Part shown: positions 54,383 to 64,000 of the stretch, piece after piece
Numbering within the stretch: position 1 is the stretch's first letter
Layout of the letters: each line of letters opens with the position of its first letter
Assembly: GCF_001874645.1 (NCBI RefSeq)
Contig: NZ_CP017886.1
Location: 496,001 to 560,000 of the forward strand
Origin: Pseudomonas frederiksbergensis
Lineage (GTDB): Bacteria > Pseudomonadota > Gammaproteobacteria > Pseudomonadales > Pseudomonadaceae
Length of the DNA: 64,000 nucleotides
Reading direction: 5' to 3'
Notes under the pieces: generated by a model
What the model saw: only the letters and a program-made list of their open reading frames with translations
The model's database searches: none
Told to the model about the DNA's origin: nothing
Program-made: the position numbers and the translations under genes

Positions 54383-55063
54383 ATGCTGACCTGGTTACAA
54401 CGCGACTCCCTGAAATTCCCGCCGCTGGAAAAAGCCATGCGCGACCCCAACGGCCTGCTTGCCGCTGGCGGCGACCTGAGCGCTGACCGGCTGATCCAGG
54501 CTTATCGCCACGGTTGTTTCCCCTGGTTCTCTGAGGGGCAGCCGATCCTCTGGTGGTCACCGGATCCACGCACCGTATTGTTTCCCGACGAACTGCATGT
54601 TTCTCGCAGCCTCGGCAAGCTGTTGCGCCAAAAGCGCTACGAAGTGACGTTCGACCAGGACTTCCCTGCCGTCATACGCGCCTGCGCAGCACCGCGGGAC
54701 TACGCAGACGGCACCTGGATCACCGATGCGATGCAAACCGCCTATATGGAGCTGCACGCTCGCGGATACGCCCACTCAGTAGAAGTCTGGGACCAAGGGC
54801 TGCTGGTGGGTGGGCTCTACGGCTTGGCCATGGGACAGCTGTTTTTCGGTGAGTCGATGTTCAGCCGCGCCGACAACGCCTCCAAGTTCGGCTTCGCCAC
54901 GCTGGTCAATCACCTCAAGGACGCCGGCTTCGTGCTGATCGACTGCCAGATGCCGACCGATCACCTGCACAGCCTTGGAGCCCGGGCTATCCCGCGCCGA
55001 GAGTTTGCTGGCTATCTTCAGCAACACCTTGATCAACCCGGCCGCGCTCCATGGGTTTGCTAA
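54383..55063 (+). CDS. aat: Leucyl/phenylalanyl-tRNA-protein transferase
   Basis: 226 aa from ATG 54383. Markers are [40 protein letters not shown] and [20 protein letters not shown]. It adds Leu or Phe to N-terminal Lys/Arg, making substrates for ClpS-ClpAP; clpS and clpA are encoded 2 kb away in this window. Confidence 0.95.
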   Translation: MLTWLQRDSLKFPPLEKAMRDPNGLLAAGGDLSADRLIQAYRHGCFPWFSEGQPILWWSPDPRTVLFPDELHVSRSLGKLLRQKRYEVTFDQDFPAVIRACAAPRDYADGTWITDAMQTAYMELHARGYAHSVEVWDQGLLVGGLYGLAMGQLFFGESMFSRADNASKFGFATLVNHLKDAGFVLIDCQMPTDHLHSLGARAIPRREFAGYLQQHLDQPGRAPWVC

Positions 55064-55121
55064 GCGACTTTTGCGCCCGTGGCTTACACTTAATTGAACA
55101 GCTATTCCCGAGGGTTGATTC

Positions 55122-55829
55122 ATGACCGAGTTGGCGCGCCTCAAGTTTTATGCCACTCAGCCCCACTCTTGCAGCTATCTGCCCGATGAACAGGCCACCA
55201 CGCTGTTCCTCGACCCTAGCCAGCCCATGGATGTGCATGTCTATGCAGACCTGTCGGAAATGGGTTTTCGCCGCAGTGGCGATCACCTGTACCGGCCGCA
55301 TTGCCAAAATTGCAATGCGTGCGTGCCTGCACGCATACCCATTGCGCATTTTTTGCCTAACCGTCAGCAGAAACGCATTTTCAAACGCAATGCCGACCTG
55401 CAGGTTCACCCGGCCAAACCGGGTTACAGCGAAGAATATTTCGACCTTTACCAGCGCTATATCGAGCAACGCCACGCCGATGGCGACATGTACCCACCCA
55501 GCCGCGATCAGTTTTCGACCTTTCTGGTCCGCGACCTGCCGTTTTCACGATTCTATGAGTTCCGTCTCGAAGGCCGTCTTCTGGCGATTGCCGTGACTGA
55601 TCTGCTGCCCAACGGTTTGTCGGCGGTTTACACCTTCTATGAGCCTGATGAAGATCGTCGCAGCCTGGGGCGTTACGCGATTCTCTGGCAAATCAACGAG
55701 GCCCGGCGCCTGGGACTAGACGCCGTCTACCTCGGATACTGGATCAAAAACTGCAAAAAAATGAACTACAAGACCCAATATCGCCCCATAGAGCTGTTGA
55801 TTAATCAGCGCTGGGTGGTACTGAACTAG
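55122..55829 (+). CDS. bpt: Aspartate/glutamate leucyltransferase (Bpt)
   Basis: 235 aa. The N-terminal ATE domain has CSYLP and [17 protein letters not shown]; the C-terminal domain has [20 protein letters not shown] and [19 protein letters not shown]. It adds Leu to N-terminal Asp/Glu for the N-degron route. Works alongside aat, feeding ClpS. Confidence 0.94.
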   Translation: MTELARLKFYATQPHSCSYLPDEQATTLFLDPSQPMDVHVYADLSEMGFRRSGDHLYRPHCQNCNACVPARIPIAHFLPNRQQKRIFKRNADLQVHPAKPGYSEEYFDLYQRYIEQRHADGDMYPPSRDQFSTFLVRDLPFSRFYEFRLEGRLLAIAVTDLLPNGLSAVYTFYEPDEDRRSLGRYAILWQINEARRLGLDAVYLGYWIKNCKKMNYKTQYRPIELLINQRWVVLN

Positions 55830-55940
55830 GTTCAGCCCTAAAGCCCTTGGCTTAAACCCCACTTTTCGGGCACAATGCACGCCGCTTTTGCCTGGCGCAG
55901 TTGCACCGGGCCATTCATTGGATACCGAGGGCTTTACTGC

Positions 55941-56159
55941 ATGTCGAAAGAAGACAGCTTCGAAATGGAAGGCACTGTCGTCGACACCCTGCCCAACACC
56001 ATGTTTCGTGTGGAGTTGGAAAATGGGCACGTCGTAACCGCACATATTTCCGGCAAGATGCGCAAGAACTACATTCGTATTCTTACCGGTGACAAAGTGC
56101 GCGTCGAGCTGACGCCCTATGACTTGAGCAAAGGGCGCATCACTTACCGCGCTCGCTAA
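55941..56159 (+). CDS. infA: Translation initiation factor IF-1
   Basis: 72 aa, complete S1-fold: [49 protein letters not shown]. Normal length. Followed by a strong terminator. Confidence 0.98.
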
Positions 56160-56171
56160 TCAAGTCAATAC

Positions 56172-56199
56172 AAAACGCCCGGCTCTGCCGGGCGTTTTT
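56172..56199 (+). terminator. infA terminator
   Basis: AAAACGCCCGGC-TCT-GCCGGGCGTTTTT: 8-bp GC stem plus T tract, 13 bp after the infA stop. Confidence 0.93.
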
Positions 56200-56243
56200 G
56201 TTTGCGCAGGATTTGTTCAAGGCTTTGACTGGCCCGTCGGTTG

Positions 56244-56550
56244 GGGGCATATCCGTTGCTGCGGTTAGGGCTGCTGGCGGTTTCGCTTTTACAGCGACTC
56301 ACTTTTCCAAACGCCGAAAAGTAAGCAAAAGGCTTCGCCCCGGCGTACGGCGCCTCGCCAAGGCTCGGTGTCCCCTCGCTACGGTATCCATCAGGGGGCA
56401 TCGCCTACGGTCTGCTTCGCTACGACCTCCTCTCGATGTGTTCGACTCCGTCGAACGGCGCTGCGCGCCTACCCCCCTGATGAACACCTACGCTCGGCCT
56501 GCCGAAGGGGCGAGAAATCAAAAGCAGATCAACATCAAAAGCCAAAGCGT
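56244..56550 (+). repeat. Long Pseudomonas intergenic repeat, left arm
   Basis: About 300 bp that reappears inverted at 56700-57000 with roughly 80 percent identity by eye. Shared blocks include GCTGCGGTTAGGG, TTACAGCGACTCACTTTT, GCGTACGGCGCCTCGC, CATCGCCTACGGTCTGCTTC and GACCTCCTCTCGATGTGT. The DNA is GC-rich with many short frames but no real gene. It resembles the long dispersed intergenic repeats of Pseudomonas genomes. Confidence 0.75.
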
Positions 56551-56699
56551 TCCGCATCGAGCACATCCACCAGAAATCGACCAACACTCAGGCCGTCATC
56601 GCGGGCAAGCCTTGCTCCAGGTATTCGATCGCCCCCACCCTCTTCGTAGCATCCAAAGCCAAACACACCCCAACCACTCAGGCCGGCCGGTAGGTCGCC

Positions 56700-57000
56700 G
56701 TGCTTTGCTTTTGATCTTGCTTTACCCGCCCCTTCGGAAGGCCGAGTGGAGGTGTTCATCAGGAGGTTGGCGCGTAGCGCCGTACGGCGTAGCCGGACAC
56801 ATCGAGAGGAGGTCGTCGCGAAGCAGACCGTAGGCGATGCCTCCTGATGAATGCCGAAACGAGGGAACGCCGAGCTTTAGCGAGGCGCCGTACGCTCGGG
56901 GCGATACTTTTTGGTTACTTTTGAGGCGCTTGTCAAAAGTGACTCGCTGTAAGAGCGAAACCACCAGCAGCCGTTACCGCAGCAATGGATATACACCCCA
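56700..57000 (-). repeat. Long Pseudomonas intergenic repeat, right arm (inverted)
   Basis: Inverted partner of 56244-56550. With the 150-bp centre it makes a 750-bp imperfect palindrome between infA and clpA. The centre holds no gene that I can support. Confidence 0.75.
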
Positions 57001-57028
57001 AACCCAAACCCAAACCCAAACCCAAACC
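56996..57028 (+). repeat. (CCCAAA)5 tandem repeat
   Basis: Five uninterrupted CCCAAA units plus CC, at the outer edge of the long inverted repeat. A slippage-prone microsatellite. Confidence 0.9.
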
Positions 57029-57039
57029 GCAGACAGCAA

Positions 57040-57061
57040 AAAGGCGCCATCAGGCGCCTTT
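57040..57061 (-). terminator. clpA terminator
   Basis: AAAGGCGCC-TGAT-GGCGCCTTTTT when read on the minus strand, 20 bp after the clpA stop. Confidence 0.9.
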
Positions 57062-57080
57062 CGTTTTTGTTACAAGGCTG

Positions 57081-59351
57081 TCAGGCCATTTCTGCTGTGG
57101 TCTCGAAGTCAAACGTCAACTCGCCATCCTTGATGTCGATGTGCACCACACCGCCATGTTCGGCCAGCTCGCCAAAGAGAATCTCCTCTGCCAGCGGACG
57201 CTTGATCTTGTCCTGGATCAAGCGAGCCATTGGTCGCGCACCCATAGTCGCATCGTAGCCACCAGCCGCCAGCCAACTGCGTGCAGCGTCGGTGACCTCA
57301 AGCAGTACACGCTTGTCTTCCAGCTGCGCCTGCAGTTCGGTAAGGAACTTGTCCACCACGCTTTTGATGACCTCATGACTGAGGCAACCAAACTGGATAA
57401 TGGTGTCCAGACGGTTACGGAATTCCGGCGTAAAGCTCTTCTTGATCACTTCCATCGCGTCAGACGAGTGATCCTGATGCGTGAAGCCGATAGAAGCCCG
57501 AGCTGCGGTTTCGGCACCGGCGTTGGTCGTCATGATGACAATCACGTTACGGAAATCCGCCTTGCGCCCATTGTTATCGGTGAGCGTACCGTGGTCCATG
57601 ACCTGCAACAGCAGATTGAAGACTTCCGGATGCGCCTTCTCGATCTCATCGAGCAACAGCACGCAGTGCGGCTGTTTGGTGATCGCTTCAGTCAGCAGGC
57701 CGCCCTGGTCGAACCCGACGTAGCCTGGAGGTGCACCGATCAGACGCGAAACGGTGTGGCGCTCCATGTACTCGGACATGTCAAAGCGAACCAGCTCGAT
57801 CCCCAACGCCTTGGCCAGTTGCCGGGCCGCTTCGGTTTTACCGACACCGGTAGGGCCGGCAAACAGGAACGAACCGACCGGTTTGTCAGGCGACTTCAGG
57901 CCGGCGCGGGACAGCTTGATCGCGGTGGACAAGGAATCGATCGCCGCATCCTGACCAAACACCGTCAACTTCAGATCGCGCTCAAGGTTACGCAGCAGCT
58001 CTTTGTCGGAGCTGGTGACGTGTTTTGGCGGAATCCGCGCGATCTTCGCCACAATATCCTCGACCTGAGGCACCTCGATGCGCTTCACACGCTTCTCGAT
58101 TGGCTGCAGACGCTGATAGGCACCCGCCTCGTCGATCACGTCGATGGCCTTGTCCGGCATGTGCCGGTCATTGATGTAGCGCGATGCCAGTTCGGCAGCG
58201 GCACGCAGGGCCTCATCACTGTATTCAATATTGTGATGTTGCTCAAAGCGCCCTTTCAGGCCGCGCAGGATACCAATGGTGTCTTCGACCGAAGGCTCCG
58301 ACACATCGACCTTCTGGAAGCGCCGAGCCAAGGCACGGTCTTTCTCGAAGATTCCACGGAATTCCTGGAACGTGGTCGAGCCGATGCAACGGATATCACC
58401 CGACGACAGCAGCGGCTTGAGCAGGTTCGAAGCATCCATGACGCCGCCAGAAGCGGCGCCCGCACCAATAATGGTGTGGATCTCGTCGATGAACAGGATC
58501 GCCTGCGGACGTTTTTTCAGCTCATTGAGCAACGCCTTGAAGCGTTTTTCGAAATCGCCGCGGTATTTGGTCCCCGCCAGCAACGCGCCCAGATCGAGCG
58601 AGTAAACCACACTGTTGGCCAACAGATCAGGGACCTGATTGTCGACAATGCGCTTGGCCAGGCCCTCGGCGATTGCGGTTTTACCCACGCCTGCCTCGCC
58701 GACCAGCAACGGATTGTTTTTACGCCGACGCGCCAGAATCTGCGCGACACGCTCAACTTCCATTTCACGCCCTACCAACGGGTCGATACGGCCCTGGCGT
58801 GCAAGTTCGTTGAGGTTGCTGGCATAAGCATCCAGAGGATTGCCTGAAGAAGAAGACTCACCGCCCTCGTCGTCCTGCATATCTTGCTCACCTTCAGAGT
58901 GATCGCCATGCCCTGGCACTTTCGAAATGCCATGAGCGATGTAATTGACGACATCAATGCGTGCAACGCTCTGCTGTTTCAGCAGGAACACTGCCTGACT
59001 CTCTTGCTCACTGAAGATTGCGACCAGCACGTTGGCGCCAGTCACTTCGCGCTTGCCCGAGCTCTGTACATGAAAGACAGCACGTTGCAGTACACGCTGG
59101 AAACCCAGGGTTGGCTGGGTTTCGCGATCCTCGTCATGAAGGGGGATCAACGGCGTGGTGGAGTCGATGAACTCCTGCAGGTCATGCTTGAGTTTGTCGA
59201 GGTTTGCGCCGCAGGCACGCAAAACGGTGGCGGCAGCCTCATTATCCAATAGAGCCAACAGGAGGTGTTCGACGGTCATGAACTCATGACGTTTCGAACG
59301 CGCCTCCTTGAAGGCGAGATTGAGGGTGACTTCGAGCTCGCGGTTTAACAT
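57081..59351 (-). CDS. clpA: ATP-dependent Clp protease ATP-binding subunit ClpA
   Basis: 756 aa. N-domain repeats (residues 1-145), a short acidic linker with Gly/Ser, then two AAA+ modules with Walker [17 protein letters not shown] and [18 protein letters not shown]-x hydrophobic loop residues for ClpP docking lie in the second module (TIIQFGCLS region). It unfolds proteins for ClpP; partner adaptor clpS is directly upstream. Confidence 0.97.
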   Translation of the reverse strand: MLNRELEVTLNLAFKEARSKRHEFMTVEHLLLALLDNEAAATVLRACGANLDKLKHDLQEFIDSTTPLIPLHDEDRETQPTLGFQRVLQRAVFHVQSSGKREVTGANVLVAIFSEQESQAVFLLKQQSVARIDVVNYIAHGISKVPGHGDHSEGEQDMQDDEGGESSSSGNPLDAYASNLNELARQGRIDPLVGREMEVERVAQILARRRKNNPLLVGEAGVGKTAIAEGLAKRIVDNQVPDLLANSVVYSLDLGALLAGTKYRGDFEKRFKALLNELKKRPQAILFIDEIHTIIGAGAASGGVMDASNLLKPLLSSGDIRCIGSTTFQEFRGIFEKDRALARRFQKVDVSEPSVEDTIGILRGLKGRFEQHHNIEYSDEALRAAAELASRYINDRHMPDKAIDVIDEAGAYQRLQPIEKRVKRIEVPQVEDIVAKIARIPPKHVTSSDKELLRNLERDLKLTVFGQDAAIDSLSTAIKLSRAGLKSPDKPVGSFLFAGPTGVGKTEAARQLAKALGIELVRFDMSEYMERHTVSRLIGAPPGYVGFDQGGLLTEAITKQPHCVLLLDEIEKAHPEVFNLLLQVMDHGTLTDNNGRKADFRNVIVIMTTNAGAETAARASIGFTHQDHSSDAMEVIKKSFTPEFRNRLDTIIQFGCLSHEVIKSVVDKFLTELQAQLEDKRVLLEVTDAARSWLAAGGYDATMGARPMARLIQDKIKRPLAEEILFGELAEHGGVVHIDIKDGELTFDFETTAEMA

Positions 59352-59380
59352 AGCTTCACCTCATACCCAAGTGGTCGGCG

Positions 59381-59764
59381 TTAACCGTCCTTCTCGATTT
59401 CACAGAGTAGCGGATGCTGGCTTTCCCTGGCGTACTGGTTGACCTGCATGGCCTTGGTCTCGGCGATGTCGCGGGTAAACACTCCACATACTGCCCGTCC
59501 TTCTGTATGAACGGCCAGCATGACCTTGGTCGCCAGCTCGCGATTCAGGTTAAAAAACACCTCGAGCACTTCGACGACGAAATCCATCGGTGTGTAGTCA
59601 TCATTGAACAAAACCACCTTGTACATCGGCGGCGCCTGTAACGCAGGCTTAGCCTCCTGTACAGCAATGCCTGCTGAATCGTCGTCGTGTCCCTCCGGGT
59701 GATCTTTCTGGAGAGTCGGGCGATCCTGATTGAATGTTAGTCGAATCTGGCTGATTGCATGCAT
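59381..59764 (-). CDS. clpS: Clp adaptor ClpS
   Basis: 127 aa. N-terminal flexible tail, then the N-end-rule binding core: [20 protein letters not shown] and [20 protein letters not shown]. It delivers proteins with Leu, Phe, Tyr or Trp at the N-terminus to ClpA. Operon with clpA, 29 bp apart. Confidence 0.96.
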   Translation of the reverse strand: MHAISQIRLTFNQDRPTLQKDHPEGHDDDSAGIAVQEAKPALQAPPMYKVVLFNDDYTPMDFVVEVLEVFFNLNRELATKVMLAVHTEGRAVCGVFTRDIAETKAMQVNQYARESQHPLLCEIEKDG

Positions 59765-59990
59765 GGAAAGAAAGGTTCGTTAGTTGAGCTGGATACAGTG
59801 GTGGGGGCGGCCCCAGAGCTTTTCAACTCCGACTGCGTGGTCACCTTGACTATCGGCAAATCAGTGTTACAACCAATAGAGCCCACAGTGGGTAAAAAAG
59901 GTCCGCTGAGTCAACCCTGCTTCCAGGGGTTTGACGCGGATTAACTGGATGATACTCCAGTGATGGAGTCTGTTGCAGAGGGATATGAGC

Positions 59991-60254
59991 ATGGCTAGCG
60001 GTAAGGTCAAGTGGTTCAACAATGCCAAGGGATATGGCTTCATCAACGAGGACGGCAACGACGAAGATCTCTTTGCCCACTACTCGGCCATTAAAATGGA
60101 CGGCTACAAGACCTTGAAAGCAGGCCAGCCCGTGAGTTTCGAGATCATCCAGGGCCCCAAAGGCCTGCACGCGATCAACATCGATTCAGCCACGGTAAAG
60201 GCCAACGCGCCCGCGCCAGCAACGACCGTCCAGCACGAGACAGTGCTGAGCTGA
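59991..60254 (+). CDS. cspD: Cold-shock-like protein CspD
   Basis: 87 aa. [19 protein letters not shown] (RNP1) and DLFAHYSAI (RNP2-like), with the Ala/Pro/Thr-rich C-terminal tail typical of CspD. Divergent from clpS, as in many gamma-proteobacteria. In E. coli CspD blocks replication in starved cells. GAGGG precedes the ATG at 59991. Confidence 0.93.
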   Translation: MASGKVKWFNNAKGYGFINEDGNDEDLFAHYSAIKMDGYKTLKAGQPVSFEIIQGPKGLHAINIDSATVKANAPAPATTVQHETVLS

Positions 60255-60295
60255 TACCACCGAACATCCAGTCATAAAAATCTATGGTCACCCCC

Positions 60296-60537
60296 GTTTT
60301 TGCAATACTGATTAATGGGTGAAGTGGTTGGCTTGCTTAAATCTATCCGGCGTCTGTTTGGGGCATGCCCCGCGCCACGATGAGAGTCGCGCCTGACGAT
60401 CCTGAAAAAACCGACGGCTTTCTAAAGCCGATTTTTGTGCCAGGTTGTTCGTCAGGCCGGTGGGCCGTTCACGTCATCCGTTGTTCAGCTATCGCAAAAC
60501 CTGAAGGGTGGTTCGTGGTACTGCAACAACCGCAGGG
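60296..60537 (-). ncRNA. Candidate bridge/seek RNA region of the IS element
   Basis: 242 bp non-coding between the transposase stop and the IS end. In IS1111-group elements the guide RNA that pairs with donor and target DNA is encoded downstream of the transposase, and this is the only stretch large enough. It contains hairpin-forming segments such as CGGCTTT-CT-AAAGCCG. Boundaries and guide loops are not resolved by eye. Confidence 0.5.
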
Positions 60538-61563
60538 TCAGGCGTTCAGCGCGTCTGGCCCTGCTTCATACTGCGTATGGTGGGCCGCTAGCGCCCACGC
60601 GATCCGCGCCAGCTTGTTAGCCAAGGCACAGGCCACCACGTTCGAGTGGCGTCGCGTCAGCATTGAGCGTACCCAGTCGGCCAAACGGCCGCGCTGGTAG
60701 TCCAGCCTTTGCATGTAGACCCGAGCACACTGCACCAGCAATTGCCGTAGGTGCTTGTCACCGCGCTTGCTGATGCCGAGCAAATTCGCCTTGCCACCGG
60801 TGCTGTATTGTCTGGGCACCAGACCCACAGACGCGGCGAAGTCGCGACTGCACTTGTACTGTTGGCCGTCGCCCATTTCGACAGCCAACAGGCTGGCGGT
60901 GATCGGGCCGACACACGGCATGCTCAGCAGGCGACTGCCCAGATCATCGGCGGCCAGTTGGCTTGCCAGCTCTTTATCCAGTTCCTTGATCTGCTCATCC
61001 AGGCAAACGAAGTGATCGTGCAGTTGTTGCAACAGCCCGGTGAGCCGAACCGGCAACTCATGCTCGGCCAAGATACTCGCCAAACGTTTCATGATCGCCA
61101 GACCTTTGGGCAGGCTGATACCAAACTCCAACAGGAAACCGTGCATCTGATTGGCGGCTTTGGTGCGGTCGTGCACCAGCGATTCGCGCAGGCGGTGCAG
61201 AACGGAAAGAGTCTGCTGGGCCTCGGTTTTAGGCGAGACGAAGCGCATCGACGGACGTGAAGCGGCTTCGCAAATGGCCTCGGCATCCACGAAGTCGTTT
61301 TTGTTGCCCTTGACGAAGGGCCGGACGAACTGCGGAGAAATCAGTTTGGCCTGATGCCCCATGGCGATCAGCTGACGAGCGACAAAATGCGCGCCGGCAC
61401 ACGCCTCCATCACCACGGTACAGGCCGGTAGGTTGCCGAAGAACTGCATCATCTGTGGGCGCGAGAGCTTCTTGCGAAACACCTCTCGCCCGGATTTGTC
61501 CTGGCCGTGCAGATGGAAACTGTGTTTACCGAGATCGATTCCGATCAGCGCTGACTCGCTCAT
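60538..61563 (-). CDS. IS110-family transposase
   Basis: 341 aa. RuvC-like DEDD N-terminal domain: D10 in LIGIDLGKHSF, Glu in TVVMEACAGAHF, and D-F-V-D-A-E. The C-terminal Tnp20 domain has PCVGPITASLLAVEMGDG and ASVGLVPRQYSTGGKANLLG with the catalytic Ser. Full length and undamaged, so the element may be active. Confidence 0.95.
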   Translation of the reverse strand: MSESALIGIDLGKHSFHLHGQDKSGREVFRKKLSRPQMMQFFGNLPACTVVMEACAGAHFVARQLIAMGHQAKLISPQFVRPFVKGNKNDFVDAEAICEAASRPSMRFVSPKTEAQQTLSVLHRLRESLVHDRTKAANQMHGFLLEFGISLPKGLAIMKRLASILAEHELPVRLTGLLQQLHDHFVCLDEQIKELDKELASQLAADDLGSRLLSMPCVGPITASLLAVEMGDGQQYKCSRDFAASVGLVPRQYSTGGKANLLGISKRGDKHLRQLLVQCARVYMQRLDYQRGRLADWVRSMLTRRHSNVVACALANKLARIAWALAAHHTQYEAGPDALNA

Positions 61564-61637
61564 GATGATGGCCTCCGAAAACAAAACACCCTGCGAAAGC
61601 GTAGCCCTCGCAGGGTGTGGGGGTGACCATCTCATTA

Positions 61638-61675
61638 AACCGGCCGACTCATCATTTGAGTTGGCCGGTTTTTTA
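61638..61675 (+). terminator. Terminator hairpin between the IS and icd
   Basis: AACCGGCC (61638-61645) with GGCCGGTT (61663-61670), extended inside by ACTCA/TGAGT, then TTTTTT. Plus-strand orientation: probably the original cspD terminator, now cut off from cspD by the IS; it may also serve icd. Confidence 0.8.
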
Positions 61676-61691
61676 TTTAACGCAAATCCGC

Positions 61692-62948
61692 TTACATGTG
61701 CGAGATCAGCGCATCGCCGAACGCGGAAGAAGACAGCAGCTTGGCGCCTTCCATCAGACGCTCGAAGTCATAGGTCACGGTCTTGGCCGAGATTGCGCCG
61801 TTGGTGCCTTTGATGATCAGGTCGGCCGCTTCGGTCCAGCCCATGTGACGCAGCATCATTTCAGCAGACAGAATCAGCGAACCCGGGTTTACCTGGTCCT
61901 TGCCGGCGTACTTCGGTGCAGTGCCGTGGGTCGCTTCGAACATCGCCACGGTGTCGGACAGGTTGGCGCCTGGCGCGATACCGATACCACCGACTTCAGC
62001 CGCCAGGGCATCGGACAGGTAGTCACCGTTGAGGTTCAGGGTCGCGATCACATCGTACTCAGCCGGGCGCAGCAGGATCTGCTGGAGCATGGCGTCGGCG
62101 ATGGCATCCTTGACGATGACGTTCTTGCCGGTTTTCGGGTTCTTGAACTGCATCCACGGGCCACCGTCGAGCAGGGTTGCGCCGAATTCTTCAGCGGCCA
62201 CTTCGTAGGCCCACTCTTTGAAGGCACCTTCGGTGAACTTCATGATGTTGCCTTTGTGGACGATGGTCAGCGAATCGCGATCATTATCGACAACGTATTG
62301 CAGCGCCTTGCGCGCCAGACGCTTGGTGCCTTCCAGGGAAACCGGCTTGACGCCGATACCGCAGTTCTGGTCGAAACGGATCTTGGTGACGCCCATTTCT
62401 TCTTTCAGGAACTTGATGACCTTGGTCGCCTCCGGCGAACCGGCCTTCCACTCGATACCCGCGTAGATGTCTTCCGAGTTCTCGCGGAAGATCGTCATGT
62501 CGACGTCGCCAGGCTTCTTCACCGGGCTAGGCACGCCTTCGAACCAGCGCACGGGACGCAGACACACATAAAGGTCGAGTTGCTGACGCAGCGCTACGTT
62601 GAGGGAACGGATACCGCCACCGACCGGCGTGGTCAGCGGGCCCTTGATGGAAACCACGTAATCCTTGACTGCATCCAGAGTTTCCTGAGGCAGCCAGGTG
62701 TCCTGATCGTAAACCTGAGTCGCTTTTTCCCCGGCGTAGACTTCCATCCAGGAAATTTTGCGTTCACCGCCGTAAGCCTTCTTAACAGCAGCATCGACAA
62801 CCTTGATCATGACCGGGCTGATATCAACGCCAATACCATCACCTTCAATGAAAGGGATGATCGGGTTGTTAGGAACATTGAGAGAATGGTCCGCATTGAC
62901 GGTGATTTTGTCGCCGACTGCTGGAACCTGAATCTTCTTGTATCCCAT
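61692..62948 (-). CDS. icd: NADP-dependent isocitrate dehydrogenase (homodimeric)
   Basis: 418 aa from ATG 62948. [39 protein letters not shown] with the regulatory Ser, and [11 protein letters not shown], then [13 protein letters not shown]. It turns isocitrate into 2-oxoglutarate. The R-S-L-N-V-A-L-R-Q loop is the AceK phosphorylation site in E. coli. Divergent from the monomeric isozyme. Confidence 0.97.
   Translation of the reverse strand: MGYKKIQVPAVGDKITVNADHSLNVPNNPIIPFIEGDGIGVDISPVMIKVVDAAVKKAYGGERKISWMEVYAGEKATQVYDQDTWLPQETLDAVKDYVVSIKGPLTTPVGGGIRSLNVALRQQLDLYVCLRPVRWFEGVPSPVKKPGDVDMTIFRENSEDIYAGIEWKAGSPEATKVIKFLKEEMGVTKIRFDQNCGIGVKPVSLEGTKRLARKALQYVVDNDRDSLTIVHKGNIMKFTEGAFKEWAYEVAAEEFGATLLDGGPWMQFKNPKTGKNVIVKDAIADAMLQQILLRPAEYDVIATLNLNGDYLSDALAAEVGGIGIAPGANLSDTVAMFEATHGTAPKYAGKDQVNPGSLILSAEMMLRHMGWTEAADLIIKGTNGAISAKTVTYDFERLMEGAKLLSSSAFGDALISHM

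Positions 62949-64000
<1,052 letters not shown>

Larger units (their letters stand above)
60284..61630. mobile_element. IS110-family (IS1111 group) insertion sequence
   Basis: 1347 bp bounded by perfect 12-bp inverted repeats ATGGTCACCCCC (60284-60295) and GGGGGTGACCAT (61619-61630). It holds one transposase gene on the minus strand, only 67 bp before its start and 254 bp after its stop. Long 3' non-coding DNA and subterminal inverted repeats are the IS1111 layout. A hairpin ACCCTGCGA/TCGCAGGGT lies just upstream of the transposase. The exact ends may extend a few bases past the repeats. It separates cspD from icd and sits against a terminator hairpin. Confidence 0.85.

Noticed and set aside
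56996..57028. Telomere-like repeat
   Set aside because: Internal to a circular-type core region; five CCCAAA units are a simple microsatellite.
56200..57060. Several 60-200 codon frames in the repeat region
   Set aside because: They arise from the GC-rich inverted repeat and appear on both strands alike.
56985..58847. 620-codon plus-strand frame antisense to clpA
   Set aside because: Begins in the (CCCAAA)n repeat and then mirrors clpA; no independent evidence.

Overview
The window is chromosomal DNA from a Pseudomonas, most likely of the fluorescens group. The core gene order icd/idh - clpS-clpA - infA-bpt-aat-trxB - ftsK-lolA-rarA-crcB-serS-cysG - tusEBCD is typical of that genus. GC-rich codon use, REP elements of the GTAGGAGCTGCCG type and genus-specific small proteins agree. 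No 16S sequence is present, so species cannot be assigned.

Layout. (1) 1-5990: right end of a prophage or phage-like island, integrated at the 3' end of tRNA-Leu(UAA). It carries a primase-like gene (cut by the window edge), TraR/DksA finger, CII-like regulator, a structured RNA resembling phage C4 antisense RNA, a Cro/CI pair, a PrtN-type activator, a DUF4224 excisionase candidate and a tyrosine integrase. (2) 6268-17244: a second, compact island of about 10.9 kb inserted in the adjacent tRNA-Cys(GCA), bounded by identical 50-bp direct repeats. It holds a four-gene minus-strand operon whose products look like alpha-helical pore-forming toxin components plus a large 819-aa partner, phage Rz/Rz1 spanin genes, a small membrane protein, an integrase, an AbiTii protein and a GIY-YIG protein. 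Both islands carry paired TTGCGGAA(A/C) repeats next to their att sites. (3) 17.3-24.2 kb: a DUF3313 lipoprotein, a gamma-glutamylation-type amine catabolism cluster (glutamine-synthetase-like, XRE-cupin regulator, FAD oxidase) with a palindromic operator, a DUF985 cupin and a Rieske/FAD reductase. (4) 24.4-27.6 kb: a Y-x10-GDL peptide cluster, with three DUF1843-type substrates (two with DUF1842) and a radical SAM/SPASM enzyme that has an added zinc ribbon. (5) 27.7-41.9 kb: accessory metabolism and transport: thiolase plus 3-hydroxyacyl-CoA dehydrogenase with AraC and TetR regulators, a tripartite efflux system with DUF2955, SRAP, NUDIX and a chitin-binding/LPMO-like protein without signal peptide. 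(6) 41.9-64 kb: core genes, interrupted by an IS110/IS1111-type insertion (60284-61630) between cspD and icd.

The most promising under-described pieces are the tRNA-Cys toxin island and the Y-x10-GDL cluster. The first may couple signal-less pore-forming proteins to a phage spanin. All functional statements rest on motif reading; no database search was run.
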